Shown here piece by piece: positions 29,242 through 39,350 of a stretch of 64,000 nt of DNA. The notes under the pieces are model-generated. The model was given only the letters and a program-made list of their open reading frames with translations. It did not search any database and was not told the origin of the DNA. Every line of letters begins with the position of its first letter. Position 1 is the stretch's first letter. The stretch spans positions 161,584-225,583 of the forward strand of contig JAJYVH010000001.1 of assembly GCA_021792095.1 (NCBI GenBank), written 5' to 3'. Source of the stretch: Microcaldota archaeon. Its GTDB lineage: Archaea; Micrarchaeota; Micrarchaeia; Micrarchaeales; CABMGC01. The position numbers and the translations under genes are program-made.

Positions 29242-29835
29242 CTAAGCATGCCTGCGAACAGGCTTGGCTGAGTCCGCCTCCCTTATCGCCGCCCCGGAAA
29301 GCTCTCCCCAGTTCTTTACAAATATTACGTTGTCGCTGAATCCCATTTTTGGAATCGCAAATTGATTCCACGGCTGCGGCAGGAATAGCACCTGCTTGCC
29401 TAGCACATCAAGTTTCTTTGCAACTTCTGGATCGTCGTCGGTGTATAGGGATGCGTCCAATGCGATCTTTTCGGCCTTGGATTCGAAATGCAGATATTTA
29501 TCGTGCACTATGCCGCTCTCATCAAGCCACTTCTGTATGCGCTCGTCAGATCCGGGGGAAGCAGTCACCACATAGATTTCGTAGTGTTCGTGTATCTTTT
29601 CCATATAAGCAGGTATGCCGTTATCTATCAAAGGTATGCTCATCTCTGACACCCACACCTTGCGCACTAGTTCGGCTATATGCTGCGGGTCGATTCTTGG
29701 CGCCATATACCGTACTGCCTCATCTACAGACATGTTGCCGTAACCCGGAATCTCGTCTTTCAGGAAAGGAACCGCAGCTCGGTACACATCTGCCAGAGTG
29801 CCTTCGATATCTACACTGAATACAAGTTTGCCCAT
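29242..29835 (-). CDS. HAD-superfamily 5'(3')-deoxyribonucleotidase-like protein
   Basis: FSVDIEGTLADV, YVVTASPGSDERIQKWL, LYTDDDPEVAKKL. Confidence 0.75.
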   Translation of the reverse strand: MGKLVFSVDIEGTLADVYRAAVPFLKDEIPGYGNMSVDEAVRYMAPRIDPQHIAELVRKVWVSEMSIPLIDNGIPAYMEKIHEHYEIYVVTASPGSDERIQKWLDESGIVHDKYLHFESKAEKIALDASLYTDDDPEVAKKLDVLGKQVLFLPQPWNQFAIPKMGFSDNVIFVKNWGELSGAAIREADSAKPVRRHA

Positions 29836-29874
29836 ATTCCCGACCTGTTGCCTAACAGAATCTCCGCGAGCCTG

Positions 29875-30339
29875 CTATTTAAGCATTCGTATGAACTGCC
29901 TGCTGAATTTCACCTTGAGGAGTTTTGCCGCAGTTTTGGCGTCCACCCATCTGTATGAAGCATGCTCATCCGTAAGCCTGAACCTGGCTCTCGGATTCCT
30001 GAGCCGGCACAGGTAGGTTATCAGTATCAAGGGCACCTCGATCCCATGCGACGTCCTTATCCGCGAAACTGAGGCATCGAAGATCCGCACTGTCTTCAGC
30101 TGCCCCTTCCCCACCCCAAGCTCCTCCATAACTTCCCTATGCAGTGCGTCGCTTACGCTCTCGCCCCATTCGACTTTGCCGCCAGGAAGATCCCAGAACG
30201 CCGCTTTCCTTCTTGTAGACGAAAGTTCGGATGGGCCTGAACTCAATACAAGAACTTTCCCATTCTTCACAATAAGCGCTTTTATCCCGACAAAGAACAG
30301 CCACCTCCTCTGTTCGTAAAATTTGCTTGAATCCGACAC
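29875..30339 (-). CDS. NUDIX hydrolase
   Basis: Nudix box GGKVEWGESVSDALHREVMEELGV. Confidence 0.9.
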   Translation of the reverse strand: MSDSSKFYEQRRWLFFVGIKALIVKNGKVLVLSSGPSELSSTRRKAAFWDLPGGKVEWGESVSDALHREVMEELGVGKGQLKTVRIFDASVSRIRTSHGIEVPLILITYLCRLRNPRARFRLTDEHASYRWVDAKTAAKLLKVKFSRQFIRMLK

Positions 30340-30348
30340 GGAACCACT

Positions 30349-30960
30349 TCAAGTGCTCCGCAGGGATTTATTTACCTTCGGAAGTATCATGTAGCCCTCG
30401 GACGCGTCGCCCAGCGCTGTGTAATCGTTCTGCAGGTACTTCAGGCCCACTATGGCGCACGTTATGCCGTCGAGCTCGTCGTGGGTGATCGCCATCTTCC
30501 TGATGTCGCCCTTCACGCCGTAACCAATCAGCGCCCTCCTCAGCTTCTCGAGACCCTCCTGCTTCCTGGGCATGCCGAGCACGTCCTGCGCGCTGCCGGG
30601 GAAGCTCTCTATGACTTCAAGCCCCTTCCTCTCCAGCACCTTCTTCAGGGCCATGCCCCTCGCTGTAAGCATGCGCATGGGGCCAAGGGTTATCGGGAAG
30701 AAGCGTATGTGCATCTTCAGCAGCGCCCTGTCGCAGGCCCTCAAGTGGGGCGGTCCGCGCTGCTCCAGGCTCCTGCGGCCCTTGGGCAGGCAGAGGGGCG
30801 CATCTATGCTCACAACATCCGGCCTTGCATCCAGCGTAGCCTTCAGTATGTCGCTAGTGGCATGGAGCGGCACGGTCCTGCAGCTCATGTCCTCCTCCAT
30901 GAAGCAGAAGCCCGTGGTGCGTTTCTCGCTGCCCGCAAGATCCAGGCCCACTACGCGCAA
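30349..30960 (-). CDS. DUF429 family protein
   Basis: VVGLDLAGSEKRTTGFCFM, VSIDAPLCLPKGRRSLEQRGPPHLRACDRAL, HDELDGITCAIVGL; TTG start. Confidence 0.75.
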   Translation of the reverse strand: MRVVGLDLAGSEKRTTGFCFMEEDMSCRTVPLHATSDILKATLDARPDVVSIDAPLCLPKGRRSLEQRGPPHLRACDRALLKMHIRFFPITLGPMRMLTARGMALKKVLERKGLEVIESFPGSAQDVLGMPRKQEGLEKLRRALIGYGVKGDIRKMAITHDELDGITCAIVGLKYLQNDYTALGDASEGYMILPKVNKSLRST

Positions 30961-30970
30961 AGAAGCACCG

Positions 30971-31075
30971 CTAGAGCTCCCCTACCCTTCGCTTCTGCGC
31001 GCGCTTGAGTCTCTTCCTGCGCTTCTTCACCCACTTCCAGCGCATGCGCCCTTTCTTCTTCCATTTGCGCGGTAT
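30971..31075 (-). CDS. rpl41e: Ribosomal protein eL41 (not in ORF track)
   Basis: Minus frame reads [34 protein letters not shown]; an internal ATG at 31045 gives only 24 aa, so the upstream start may be non-AUG. Confidence 0.75.
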   Translation of the reverse strand: MPRKWKKKGRMRWKWVKKRRKRLKRAQKRRVGEL

Positions 31076-31154
31076 GCTTCCCAGGTCAGCACCGATTTTA
31101 AGCAGCTTATTTATTACTGCCTATAATATAAAAGGTTAGTTTGAGGGTGTCGCG

Positions 31155-31937
31155 GTGCACAAGGGCATACTGGTATACCTGGCGATCTTCGTCATACTCG
31201 CAATAATCGCATTCTCGTTCTACCAGTCCTACTCGGCCCCTAAGACAACCACTACCTCGCTCGCCACTGCTTCGAGCACCGCCACCACAACGGTGACGCA
31301 GTCCGGCACAGTGACAGTATTGCCGCTGAACCTCAGCACGACCACAGTAAGGTACAGCAGCTGCATAAGCACCAACGCGACAGAGCCGATACCGAACGGC
31401 AACTTCTCCACCGGCGCCTTCGCTCCCTGGAACGCGACCGGCACGGGCTTCAGCACGGCGCCGTTCAACCTCACTTACGCCAACGCCAACTACGAGTACT
31501 ACAGCGCCAATTGGAGCGGCTACAACGGCATGTTCGCGGCAACCACTTACACCAAAGGCCTCTCGGTGGCGCCGGGAAACCTGACATCCGGTACCTTCAC
31601 TGTCACGGAGCCGTACCTCAACTTCAAGATAATATCTTCGCAGAGCTCGCTGCTCTACGTGCAGGTGCTGAGCGGCGGCGCACCCACGATAACGACGCAC
31701 TACAACACGTACGTATCGCCAGCAGGGATAGCAAACCCGGCGAGCACGTTCGTCAACGCGAGCATACCGGTAGCCAGCCTGCTCTGCAGGAAAGTGAGCA
31801 TAAAGGTGGTTGCTGGCATAACGGGCAGCAGCGCGAGCGGCAAGAACTACATAGCAGTAACCGGCTTCTACATGGGCAGCGAGCCGGCGCGGGGCGCTAC
31901 GCAGCCGGTCAACCAGACTATAAACGCAAGCGCGTAG
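31155..31937 (+). CDS. Secreted/membrane-anchored Thr/Ser-rich protein
   Basis: N-terminal TM ILVYLAIFVILAIIAFSF, many NxT/S sites. Confidence 0.6.
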   Translation: MHKGILVYLAIFVILAIIAFSFYQSYSAPKTTTTSLATASSTATTTVTQSGTVTVLPLNLSTTTVRYSSCISTNATEPIPNGNFSTGAFAPWNATGTGFSTAPFNLTYANANYEYYSANWSGYNGMFAATTYTKGLSVAPGNLTSGTFTVTEPYLNFKIISSQSSLLYVQVLSGGAPTITTHYNTYVSPAGIANPASTFVNASIPVASLLCRKVSIKVVAGITGSSASGKNYIAVTGFYMGSEPARGATQPVNQTINASA

Positions 31938-31948
31938 GCGGTGTGTGA

Positions 31949-32914
31949 ATGGAGCTAACAGTCGACCCCAGGATGGAGCTCCTGACGGCTCTTGAGTTCC
32001 TGAGCGGCTTCGCCAATCCGGGCTTCGTGTCGCTCACCAAGCTCGAGCCGGATTACAAGAAGGAATTCGTAGACCACTTCTCTCCCTACAAGAACGGCCG
32101 CGCAATCAGGCGCTACGTAAGCATGTGCCACGGGAGCTTCCCCCTCAACGTATCTGGAGCCGTGATGTTCAACCTGTCCAGGCCGCCTGAGCTCAGGATA
32201 ATGCGCCCTTTCGCCAGAGACAGGAGATTCTTTGAAGAGTTCGCCGGGGTGGCCAAGGAGTTCTCGGACGAGACTGGCTTCGCCGCGTTCTTCAAGGCAC
32301 ACGAAGAGATGTTCGGCAGGGTAGAGGAAACGGCGAGGGAGGCGATAAGGACCAGGGACGTGGTCCCTCCGCTGGAGGATTACTACGGCATGAAGCTGGA
32401 CAGCTACAGCGTACTGCTCGCCCCTCTCTTCAGGGAAGGCGGGAATGGGTTCAGGATTATGGGCGCCGGAGGCGGTTACGACGGTTTCGCGATCATAGGC
32501 CCGACAGAGGTGAGGGGTTCGCTGCCTTATTTTGGCAGGCAGCAGGTGCGCACCCTTTGGCACGAGTTCAGCCACCACATAGTAGAGCCCCTAAAGGAAA
32601 GGATGAGGGGCCGGCTTAGGCCCAGATTCTCGAAGTTCGGCTTTGCCGTCAGGGGCTACGCAGGGTGGGAGAACATGGTCGACGAATACGTGATACGCGC
32701 GGTATGCAACAGGATAGACGCACGCATCAACGGCGAAGGCAGGGTGCTCGATTGGATGAAGGGCGAGGAGAGGGGCGGCTTCACGTGCATGACTGACCTT
32801 TACCGCAGCCTGGAAGCGTACGAATCCGATAGGAAGAAGTACCCGAAGTTCGCCGACTTCTACCCCGAACTGGTGAAAGAGTTGGAGGGGCTCCTGGGCA
32901 AACAGCAAAAATAA
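31949..32914 (+). CDS. Putative zinc metalloprotease (DUF4932-like)
   Basis: HEFSH motif in RTLWHEFSHHIVEP followed by ENMVDEYVIRAV. Confidence 0.6.
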   Translation: MELTVDPRMELLTALEFLSGFANPGFVSLTKLEPDYKKEFVDHFSPYKNGRAIRRYVSMCHGSFPLNVSGAVMFNLSRPPELRIMRPFARDRRFFEEFAGVAKEFSDETGFAAFFKAHEEMFGRVEETAREAIRTRDVVPPLEDYYGMKLDSYSVLLAPLFREGGNGFRIMGAGGGYDGFAIIGPTEVRGSLPYFGRQQVRTLWHEFSHHIVEPLKERMRGRLRPRFSKFGFAVRGYAGWENMVDEYVIRAVCNRIDARINGEGRVLDWMKGEERGGFTCMTDLYRSLEAYESDRKKYPKFADFYPELVKELEGLLGKQQK

Positions 32915-32938
32915 TAACGGCTGCTGCATATTACTGCC

Positions 32939-33799
32939 ATGACTCCCGAGGAAACAAGCGATAAGGAGAGGAGGCTGAGGAAGAAGCTGGAGCACGACGC
33001 CAAGTACAACAAGGCCGTTGACGCGAATGCCCAGTTCATAAACCTGGGCTACGACCACGACGAGGGCGTGCTGAAGGACAGGAAGACGGAGGCGCTGCTC
33101 GCCAGGTACGTGGGCAGCGGGGAATCGGAGCAGAGCGTGACGATAGGTATAGTGCTTGGCAAGTACAACAACCTGGACGGCAGCCTGACTGAAGAATCGA
33201 AGAGGAGCGTTGAGAAAGGGGTGGGGCTGTTCAAGTCAGGGCGGGCAGGCACACTGCTGATGTCAGGCAGATGGAGCTTCTCGCTTCCTTCCGAGCCGGC
33301 CAAGACCGAGGCGCAGGGGATGGAGGAGTATGCTGTTTCCCTGGGCGTCCCTGCCGGACACATTCTAATCGAGGACAAGTCGCTTGACACGATAGGCAAC
33401 GCCTATTACTCGGTGGAAATTGTTGACAGGCTCCAGGGAATCAAGCGCATAATCCTGGTAACCACAGACTACCACATGCCCAGGGCGCGCTACATATTCG
33501 AGAAGGCGTTCGGGGACAGGTACGAGATGCGGTTCGAGGAGGCCGAGTCCTCGCTGAGCCCGGAGCTGAAGGCGGACGAGCAGGCCAGGGAAAGGAAGGC
33601 GCTGGAGCTCACGCAGAGCTTCTTCGAGCAGGCGAAAAGCACGGGCGATTTCAGGACCATGGTGCTAAGGATGCACCCGCTTTACGCCACTGACCCAAGC
33701 ACGGTGCCCGAGCAGGTCTGGAAGGCGTTCAAGGAGATAGGCATAGACAAAGAGAGTTTCATCTCAAAATACATAAAACGGAAGGAAGAGCAGCATTAG
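32939..33799 (+). CDS. YdcF/ElyC (DUF218) family protein
   Basis: IGIVLGKYNN..., LLMSGRW..., ILIEDKSLDTIGNAYYSVEIV, ILVTTDYHMPRARYIF. Confidence 0.8.
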   Translation: MTPEETSDKERRLRKKLEHDAKYNKAVDANAQFINLGYDHDEGVLKDRKTEALLARYVGSGESEQSVTIGIVLGKYNNLDGSLTEESKRSVEKGVGLFKSGRAGTLLMSGRWSFSLPSEPAKTEAQGMEEYAVSLGVPAGHILIEDKSLDTIGNAYYSVEIVDRLQGIKRIILVTTDYHMPRARYIFEKAFGDRYEMRFEEAESSLSPELKADEQARERKALELTQSFFEQAKSTGDFRTMVLRMHPLYATDPSTVPEQVWKAFKEIGIDKESFISKYIKRKEEQH

Positions 33800-34284
33800 C
33801 CCGCACGCCCTTTCGAACCGGCGGTGGACAATTTGAGCTTTCCCTTAGCCGTATCCCTCCAGCCTATCAGGTCCTCTTTGTCATCCAGCAGCCCGTCAGG
33901 CAGGTCCTCAAGCCTAAACCAACCATATCCCTTCGATTCGTCGTTCAGCCTGATTCTAGTGCCCTCGCCCATGGTGGTGGCATAGAAATGCGCCACGTAC
34001 GGGGTTGGCTTTGCTGCAGGTCTCCTCCTAACATGAACCAGCACCAGCCTTTCGGGGCCCAGGTTCACGCCTATTTCCTCGCTCGCCTCCCTTATGCACG
34101 CCTGCAGAGGGGTCTCCCCGGCCTCCACGGAGCCTCCTATGTTGCCCCATCTCGGACTGCCTTCCCACACTTTCCTTTCCTTCTTCTTCTTTTCCCAGTT
34201 ACGGTTCAGCAGGAGCACCTTGGTGAACCTGTTGTTGAATATGCATACGAAAGAACCGCGCCACATCATGTTCGCCCTTGCCAT
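33796..34284 (-). CDS. NUDIX hydrolase
   Basis: GGSVEAGETPLQACIREASEEIGV. Confidence 0.9.
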   Translation of the reverse strand: MARANMMWRGSFVCIFNNRFTKVLLLNRNWEKKKKERKVWEGSPRWGNIGGSVEAGETPLQACIREASEEIGVNLGPERLVLVHVRRRPAAKPTPYVAHFYATTMGEGTRIRLNDESKGYGWFRLEDLPDGLLDDKEDLIGWRDTAKGKLKLSTAGSKGRAG

Positions 34285-34328
34285 AGGATCATCTTGCTGT
34301 CTATCGCAACGCTATCCAAACACCCTAC

Positions 34329-34793
34329 ATGAATATAGGCGTATTGTATCACAGACTCCTTGGTTGGAGCAAAATAACAACCATCGCTGCGATTATGCAA
34401 ATTATGCCTATTCTTAAATACCTCGAAACGCACACGTATACATGTGATTGCATGACGTGGAAGGCTTTTGCTGGAATTTTAACAGGGGCAGAAAGCGTTT
34501 TGGCAGGGAGTGGCGCGTACACTGAGCTTAAGACCGCTACGACCGACGTCTTCAGGAGCACACCCCAGGGGGTGGCGCAGCCCGAAGCGCTGGCAAACCA
34601 CACAACCATCCAGTATCAGCTGCAGAGCTTGAATTTCAACAACCCCTCTTTGCAGGCATTTCAGCACTGGATATACCAGCAGGGCATGATCCATATGCAC
34701 ACTGCGATAATCGGATTTTCGGTAGCCGCAGCACTAGCGGTGACAACTGCGGCCCTGTTAGTAGTCGAAATCAAGGAGAAGAAGAGGGCCTAG
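34329..34793 (+). CDS. Small membrane protein (start uncertain)
   Basis: C-terminal TM MHTAIIGFSVAAALAVTTAALLVVEI. Confidence 0.45.
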   Translation: MNIGVLYHRLLGWSKITTIAAIMQIMPILKYLETHTYTCDCMTWKAFAGILTGAESVLAGSGAYTELKTATTDVFRSTPQGVAQPEALANHTTIQYQLQSLNFNNPSLQAFQHWIYQQGMIHMHTAIIGFSVAAALAVTTAALLVVEIKEKKRA

Positions 34794-35281
34794 GCGCCCG
34801 GTTCCTTGGGATCTGACGCTGCCGAAGCATGCACCTCGGGCATGGGATCCGGTGCTCCCTCCGGCGCCGGCCTTCCGCCGCGCTTCTGCTGCTTGCCTAC
34901 GCGCGCCTGCGCGAAGAGCACATCCAGATCCTCCCTGTCGTTGGCCTCCATCCAGCTCTTTATGTAAGTGGTCATGTTCTTGAAAGGCTTGGAGTACCTG
35001 TCTGTAAACGCGTAGGCGTTGCCCTCGTGCTTGAGCATGCCAACCGCGACCCCGAAGTCCAGGTAGCGCTTCCACGTAGCAAGGGGAAGCGAGTCGTCGC
35101 AGTCCTTCAGCCGCAGTGCCTGCTGCGTCGCCTGCTTGGCCTTGACAGCGAGCAGCGCCTTGGAGAAGCGGTATGCGCGCGTCTCGTTGTCGAAGAAGAT
35201 GCGAGACACCTCCTTTACGTTGGGTGATTTGAGCTTCTCCTTGAGCGGTGCATCCTCGAACTCCCAGTACCTTATCGCCAT
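34790..35281 (-). CDS. Hypothetical protein, likely nucleic-acid-binding/HTH
   Basis: ORF 34790..35308, likely start MAIRYWEFED. Confidence 0.55.
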   Translation of the reverse strand: MAIRYWEFEDAPLKEKLKSPNVKEVSRIFFDNETRAYRFSKALLAVKAKQATQQALRLKDCDDSLPLATWKRYLDFGVAVGMLKHEGNAYAFTDRYSKPFKNMTTYIKSWMEANDREDLDVLFAQARVGKQQKRGGRPAPEGAPDPMPEVHASAASDPKEPGA

Positions 35282-35339
35282 GTGATCGCCATGATTAATC
35301 GCCTTCATGGAATATTAACCTTTTCCATAGGTTTGGGGA

Positions 35340-35480
35340 GAATAGGCGATAGGCAAGACTGCAAGGGCGAAGTGCAGTTCAGGAAGCCGGCCCCTTACAG
35401 GCCTAACGCTCCGGGTGCGGACCGCCACACCCCATAGGCAGTTCTGATTCCTGCACTGTGGGTTGATGGCCAAAATCCAG
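35340..35480. ncRNA. Candidate structured RNA in a divergent intergenic region
   Basis: Nested inverted repeats: AGTGCAG(35371)/CTGCACT(35451), GGCC/GGCC, GGGTGCG..CGC..ACCC. Confidence 0.3.
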
Positions 35481-35539
35481 ACTAGGTTATTTAAATGGCA
35501 GAATGCAACATCCAGCACATAAACGCCAGGTCAGGGACT

Positions 35540-36289
35540 ATGCTCAAGGGCAAGGAATTCTGGAACCGCATAGCACAGGACTACTCCAGGGACCGCACAC
35601 TCTCGAGGAAACTAGTCCTTGATCCTGAGTTGTACGGGCTCGCGCGCAACGCCAAGGGCAAGAGGGTCCTGGATGTGGCTTGCGGCACTGGAAGGATCAG
35701 CACGCACCTTGCGGAAGCCGGGGCGATAGTCACAGGGATAGACTACTCCGAGGAGATGATAAAAATCGCAAAGGCCGAGGCCAAGAAGAAGAAGCTCAAA
35801 ATAGATTTCATAACGATGGACGCTAGAAGGCTGGGCGCACTGGAGGGCGGGTTCGACCTGGCTATATCCGCCTTGCTGCTCCCTCACCTGCCCAGTCTTC
35901 CTGACATCTCAAGAGTATTGAACGAGATAAACGGCTTGCTAAAAACAAACGCCGCCGGCCAAAGCAGGCTGGTGATTGCGGAGCCGCACCCTTCCTTCGA
36001 CGTTTATATGAGGAACAGGTTAACATCCGGCGATTTCGACTATTTCGCGCACGGGCTCGAATACACTTTCGAGATGCGCATCGGTGGCAAAAGCCTAAAA
36101 TCCAGGGCGTACCACTGGACGCTCGAGGATTACTGCAGTTCGATCGCGAAGGCCGGTTTTGCGATAAGGAGCATACTGGAACCTGAACCCAAGCCCGCGC
36201 TCAAAAGGACAAACCCGGAATACTACGCGTACGCGAAAGAATACCCGCGGTACATGATCTTCGATTGCGCGAAAAGCGACCATAATTAG
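35540..36289 (+). CDS. Class I SAM-dependent methyltransferase
   Basis: VLDVACGTGRISTHLAEAGAIVTGIDYSEEMI, ITMDARRL. Confidence 0.88.
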   Translation: MLKGKEFWNRIAQDYSRDRTLSRKLVLDPELYGLARNAKGKRVLDVACGTGRISTHLAEAGAIVTGIDYSEEMIKIAKAEAKKKKLKIDFITMDARRLGALEGGFDLAISALLLPHLPSLPDISRVLNEINGLLKTNAAGQSRLVIAEPHPSFDVYMRNRLTSGDFDYFAHGLEYTFEMRIGGKSLKSRAYHWTLEDYCSSIAKAGFAIRSILEPEPKPALKRTNPEYYAYAKEYPRYMIFDCAKSDHN

Positions 36290-36405
36290 GGAAGCCTATG
36301 GCGACGCACACCTCACTCGCGGCGCCCGTGTTTTGCAGGCAAGAGCCACCCAACGCAATCGATTTATACCACCAAAACACAGGGATAGGCTGGTAAGGTG
36401 GAGGC

Positions 36406-37605
36406 GTGGATGACAAAGCAAAGGAGACTGGAGACAACATCCATGCTCCTGAAAGCCTGAAGTTCCTTGAAAGAGGCACGTACAAGCTCGAGACGTTCAT
36501 GTACAATGCTGATCGCAGCGTCGATAACTATGAGATAGCGGGCAGCAGAACGTTCAGGGAAGAGATAGGGATGGTGCTGAGGAAGGACAACGACATTTAC
36601 ACAGCTGTTGTGGACTACAACAGGTACCTGATAAATTACCTGGCAGCGTTCGGGGCGCTGTCCAAGGATAAAATACTGACGTTTGATGATAGCGCAGCAG
36701 GAATAAGCTCGAAAGGCACGAAACCGCTCGCCCTTGGTGCGGCAGAGCTGCTCGGCAGGCTCAGCGCAAACCAGGCGTATCTGAGGCCCGGGCGCAGCTA
36801 CATGATAGCCGACGACATGTCGCATTCGCAGGACGGCATAGGCGTGCACCTGCTTTACGACACAGGTGATGAAAAGGGCACAATGGTGCTGCACGCGTTC
36901 GTGGAGCCCACGAGCGCCGAACCAGAAACGCTGCCGTACGCGCAGAGGCTCAGGAACTTCTTCGGGAAGAGGGCCGCAAAGCAGCTCACTGTCTCGCAGG
37001 CGCTGCCCGCGATCCTGGACGTTACTAACATGAACTGGTTTTTCAACGCCATGCACGCGGAATCGGAGCGCCCCGCGCTCGAAAAGGGCACAGTTTACGT
37101 GCTGGACGACGTGCAGGCCAAAGGAGACTACAACGTATTCGTATACTACCACGATTTCAGGCACGACGAGGAGGTGGCGCCCTTCCTGATAGAGGACATA
37201 GGCAAGCTCAGGCTGGACGATATAGCAGAGCTGGACGAGTACCTGAGGGTGCTCGTACTGGACGCTTTCCCTGACTGGAGCACGTGGGCCGGCAGGCGCC
37301 AGAACGAGATAGTGGACTTTTTCAGGCACCACCTGTCGAACGGCACCGCGCTCTTCTCGCCTGTCGACAACATATACGCGAACGCGATGGACTACATGAA
37401 ATCGCCGCTGGCCGACAGCAGCATACCGCAGCCCATCTTGTTCAGGCTGTACCGCGACGGCAGGGGCGGCACGATGAGGCACATGGTGGAGGAGAACGCC
37501 AGGATACTGAGGGAAGACGCCATGGCGCCCACGCCGAACCCGGGCAGCTACACAGCATACAACAAGAAGTACGGCCCCATCGGGTTCCCGAGGCGGGTTC
37601 CTTGA
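36406..37605 (+). CDS. Hypothetical protein
   Basis: 399-aa GC-rich ORF. Confidence 0.65.
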   Translation: MDDKAKETGDNIHAPESLKFLERGTYKLETFMYNADRSVDNYEIAGSRTFREEIGMVLRKDNDIYTAVVDYNRYLINYLAAFGALSKDKILTFDDSAAGISSKGTKPLALGAAELLGRLSANQAYLRPGRSYMIADDMSHSQDGIGVHLLYDTGDEKGTMVLHAFVEPTSAEPETLPYAQRLRNFFGKRAAKQLTVSQALPAILDVTNMNWFFNAMHAESERPALEKGTVYVLDDVQAKGDYNVFVYYHDFRHDEEVAPFLIEDIGKLRLDDIAELDEYLRVLVLDAFPDWSTWAGRRQNEIVDFFRHHLSNGTALFSPVDNIYANAMDYMKSPLADSSIPQPILFRLYRDGRGGTMRHMVEENARILREDAMAPTPNPGSYTAYNKKYGPIGFPRRVP

Positions 37606-37833
37606 AGCATATTGAATAATTGAGGGAGCTCAGTCAAACTAGTAATTGCAGGGTTCCGAGCAGCCCATACAGCGCATATGCACTTACCTAAAAATTCTTA
37701 GGCATAGCAATAAAGCGCTGCGGTTGGTAGAAACCCGATACACCAGCAGATTTTTGAGTACTCCCTCCTGGGCTGGATGCTCAGAGGTAACGTCTAAAGA
37801 AACTGTTAAATAATTATTAACCCAATTCAAAGT

Positions 37834-38493
37834 ATGTCTTGGAAGACCAAGAGAAGCCTTTTTGTCCTTCTAATCGCAATCCTTACTGTATTCATATACG
37901 AATTTGCAAGCAAAATTGTGAGCTTATTTGCTACTCCAATAAACAACAGTATCACGAATCAATCGATAAGCGCATCTTTAATTTTGGCGCCAGACTATTC
38001 CTTTCCTTTGTATATGGGGCTTATACAGTCAGTTTTGGTTATAGCGGGTATCGTTAGCGGGGTTTCGGCGGTATTGCTCTTAAACATCATAGCAGACAAA
38101 AATATGAGAAAACTTAACATAACTAAATCAATAATCTTAATCTTCGCAATTTTCAGCTTCGCTTTGCCGTTGTTCTCAACAATAAATGCAGTCGGGGCAA
38201 TAGATTGGTATACATTTTTTAGATACAATACAGTTCCTCCAAATACCTATCTAAATGTGATTGGGTGGCAAAATCTTTGCAGTCGTTTCAATTCTACGAT
38301 AATGGTGCCAACAGGTAATGGTTCATCAACAAGCTGCTTGGGAGTAAATAACATATACACTTCTGTCATTACGCCGTACAAAAATACACTTAATTACACA
38401 GACTCAGCAATAGAAAGTCTATTTTATGGCAGTTTAATGGTTTTAATTACAGTATTTTCATATTCGGCTCTCAAATTTGGGTTAATAACATGA
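37834..38493 (+). CDS. Island membrane protein
   Basis: 219 aa, about four TM segments, upstream TATA-like TTAAATAATTATTAA. Confidence 0.65.
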   Translation: MSWKTKRSLFVLLIAILTVFIYEFASKIVSLFATPINNSITNQSISASLILAPDYSFPLYMGLIQSVLVIAGIVSGVSAVLLLNIIADKNMRKLNITKSIILIFAIFSFALPLFSTINAVGAIDWYTFFRYNTVPPNTYLNVIGWQNLCSRFNSTIMVPTGNGSSTSCLGVNNIYTSVITPYKNTLNYTDSAIESLFYGSLMVLITVFSYSALKFGLIT

Positions 38494-39287
38494 CGGTGAC
38501 TCGATCAAATCAAGAGGATTATCGTGGTTTTAATGTACTCATAATCTATCTGGCTTTGATGATTATTCTGCTAATTATTCTTCCTTCGCTAGACATCCAG
38601 TTGTTATATGGGCAAACAGCTTCAGCTATCGGATTTTTCATATTTTTAGGAATCGTTTTTGGATCTTATTTTCTTATGTTGTATATTGTTGACAATTATC
38701 TCGAATATTTCGATTTTCTAAGTTTTGGGATACCGCGAAAAACCCAGGGCAAGAAGGTAGTATTCAAGTATTACATATATTTTGGGGGCGCTTTGGTTTT
38801 TGCTATTCTGACTTTTATGGTGATGCTATCACAGCCTCTAAATTTCTATAACACACAGAATTTTGAAACCCAAATAAGCAGCAATCTTAATGCGCTTGAC
38901 GCAGCATTAATCGTATTCTCTAGCATCGTACTTATTGTTATCAGTTTGATACCTAAAGAAAATTTTAATGCTATCAAAAAAATAATTATTATAGTAAACG
39001 TCCTTCTATTTTTAGGAATTTTTTCCGCAATCCTTGGCATAGTTTCAATACCGTACATAGTCGGTAACCCAAACATCGCAATTGTTAATCACACGACTTA
39101 TAATGCTACGGTTATTGGCACTAACGAAATTGGTATCTTTATAAATCAGACAGTCATTAACAACAGATTTTTCATAAACAGTTCCCCTCCGATTATACTT
39201 ACAGAAATAGCCATCTTATTAGACTATGTTTCTTTTGCAATTGTGTTATTCTTATATGACATAAGCCCATCAAGAAGGCGGCATTAA
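38490..39287 (+). CDS. Island polytopic membrane protein
   Basis: 265 aa, about six TM segments; ATGA overlap with the previous gene. Confidence 0.65.
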   Translation: MTVTRSNQEDYRGFNVLIIYLALMIILLIILPSLDIQLLYGQTASAIGFFIFLGIVFGSYFLMLYIVDNYLEYFDFLSFGIPRKTQGKKVVFKYYIYFGGALVFAILTFMVMLSQPLNFYNTQNFETQISSNLNALDAALIVFSSIVLIVISLIPKENFNAIKKIIIIVNVLLFLGIFSAILGIVSIPYIVGNPNIAIVNHTTYNATVIGTNEIGIFINQTVINNRFFINSSPPIILTEIAILLDYVSFAIVLFLYDISPSRRRH

Positions 39288-39325
39288 AATTGAGAAGGCA
39301 CGTAGCAAGGTTTATATATTATAAT

Positions 39326-39340
39326 GTTATATCATATAAC
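39326..39340. promoter_or_regulatory. Perfect palindrome GTTATATcATATAAC between TATA box and RHH start codon
   Basis: TATA-like TTTATATATT at 39311, palindrome at 39326..39340, ATG at 39351. Confidence 0.55.
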
Positions 39341-39350
39341 AAGGAATTAT

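Noticed and set aside
37675-37700. Small hairpin CCTAAaaattcTTAGG near the left island boundary
   Set aside because: Five-bp arms in AT-rich DNA are expected by chance; not enough to call a terminator or att site.
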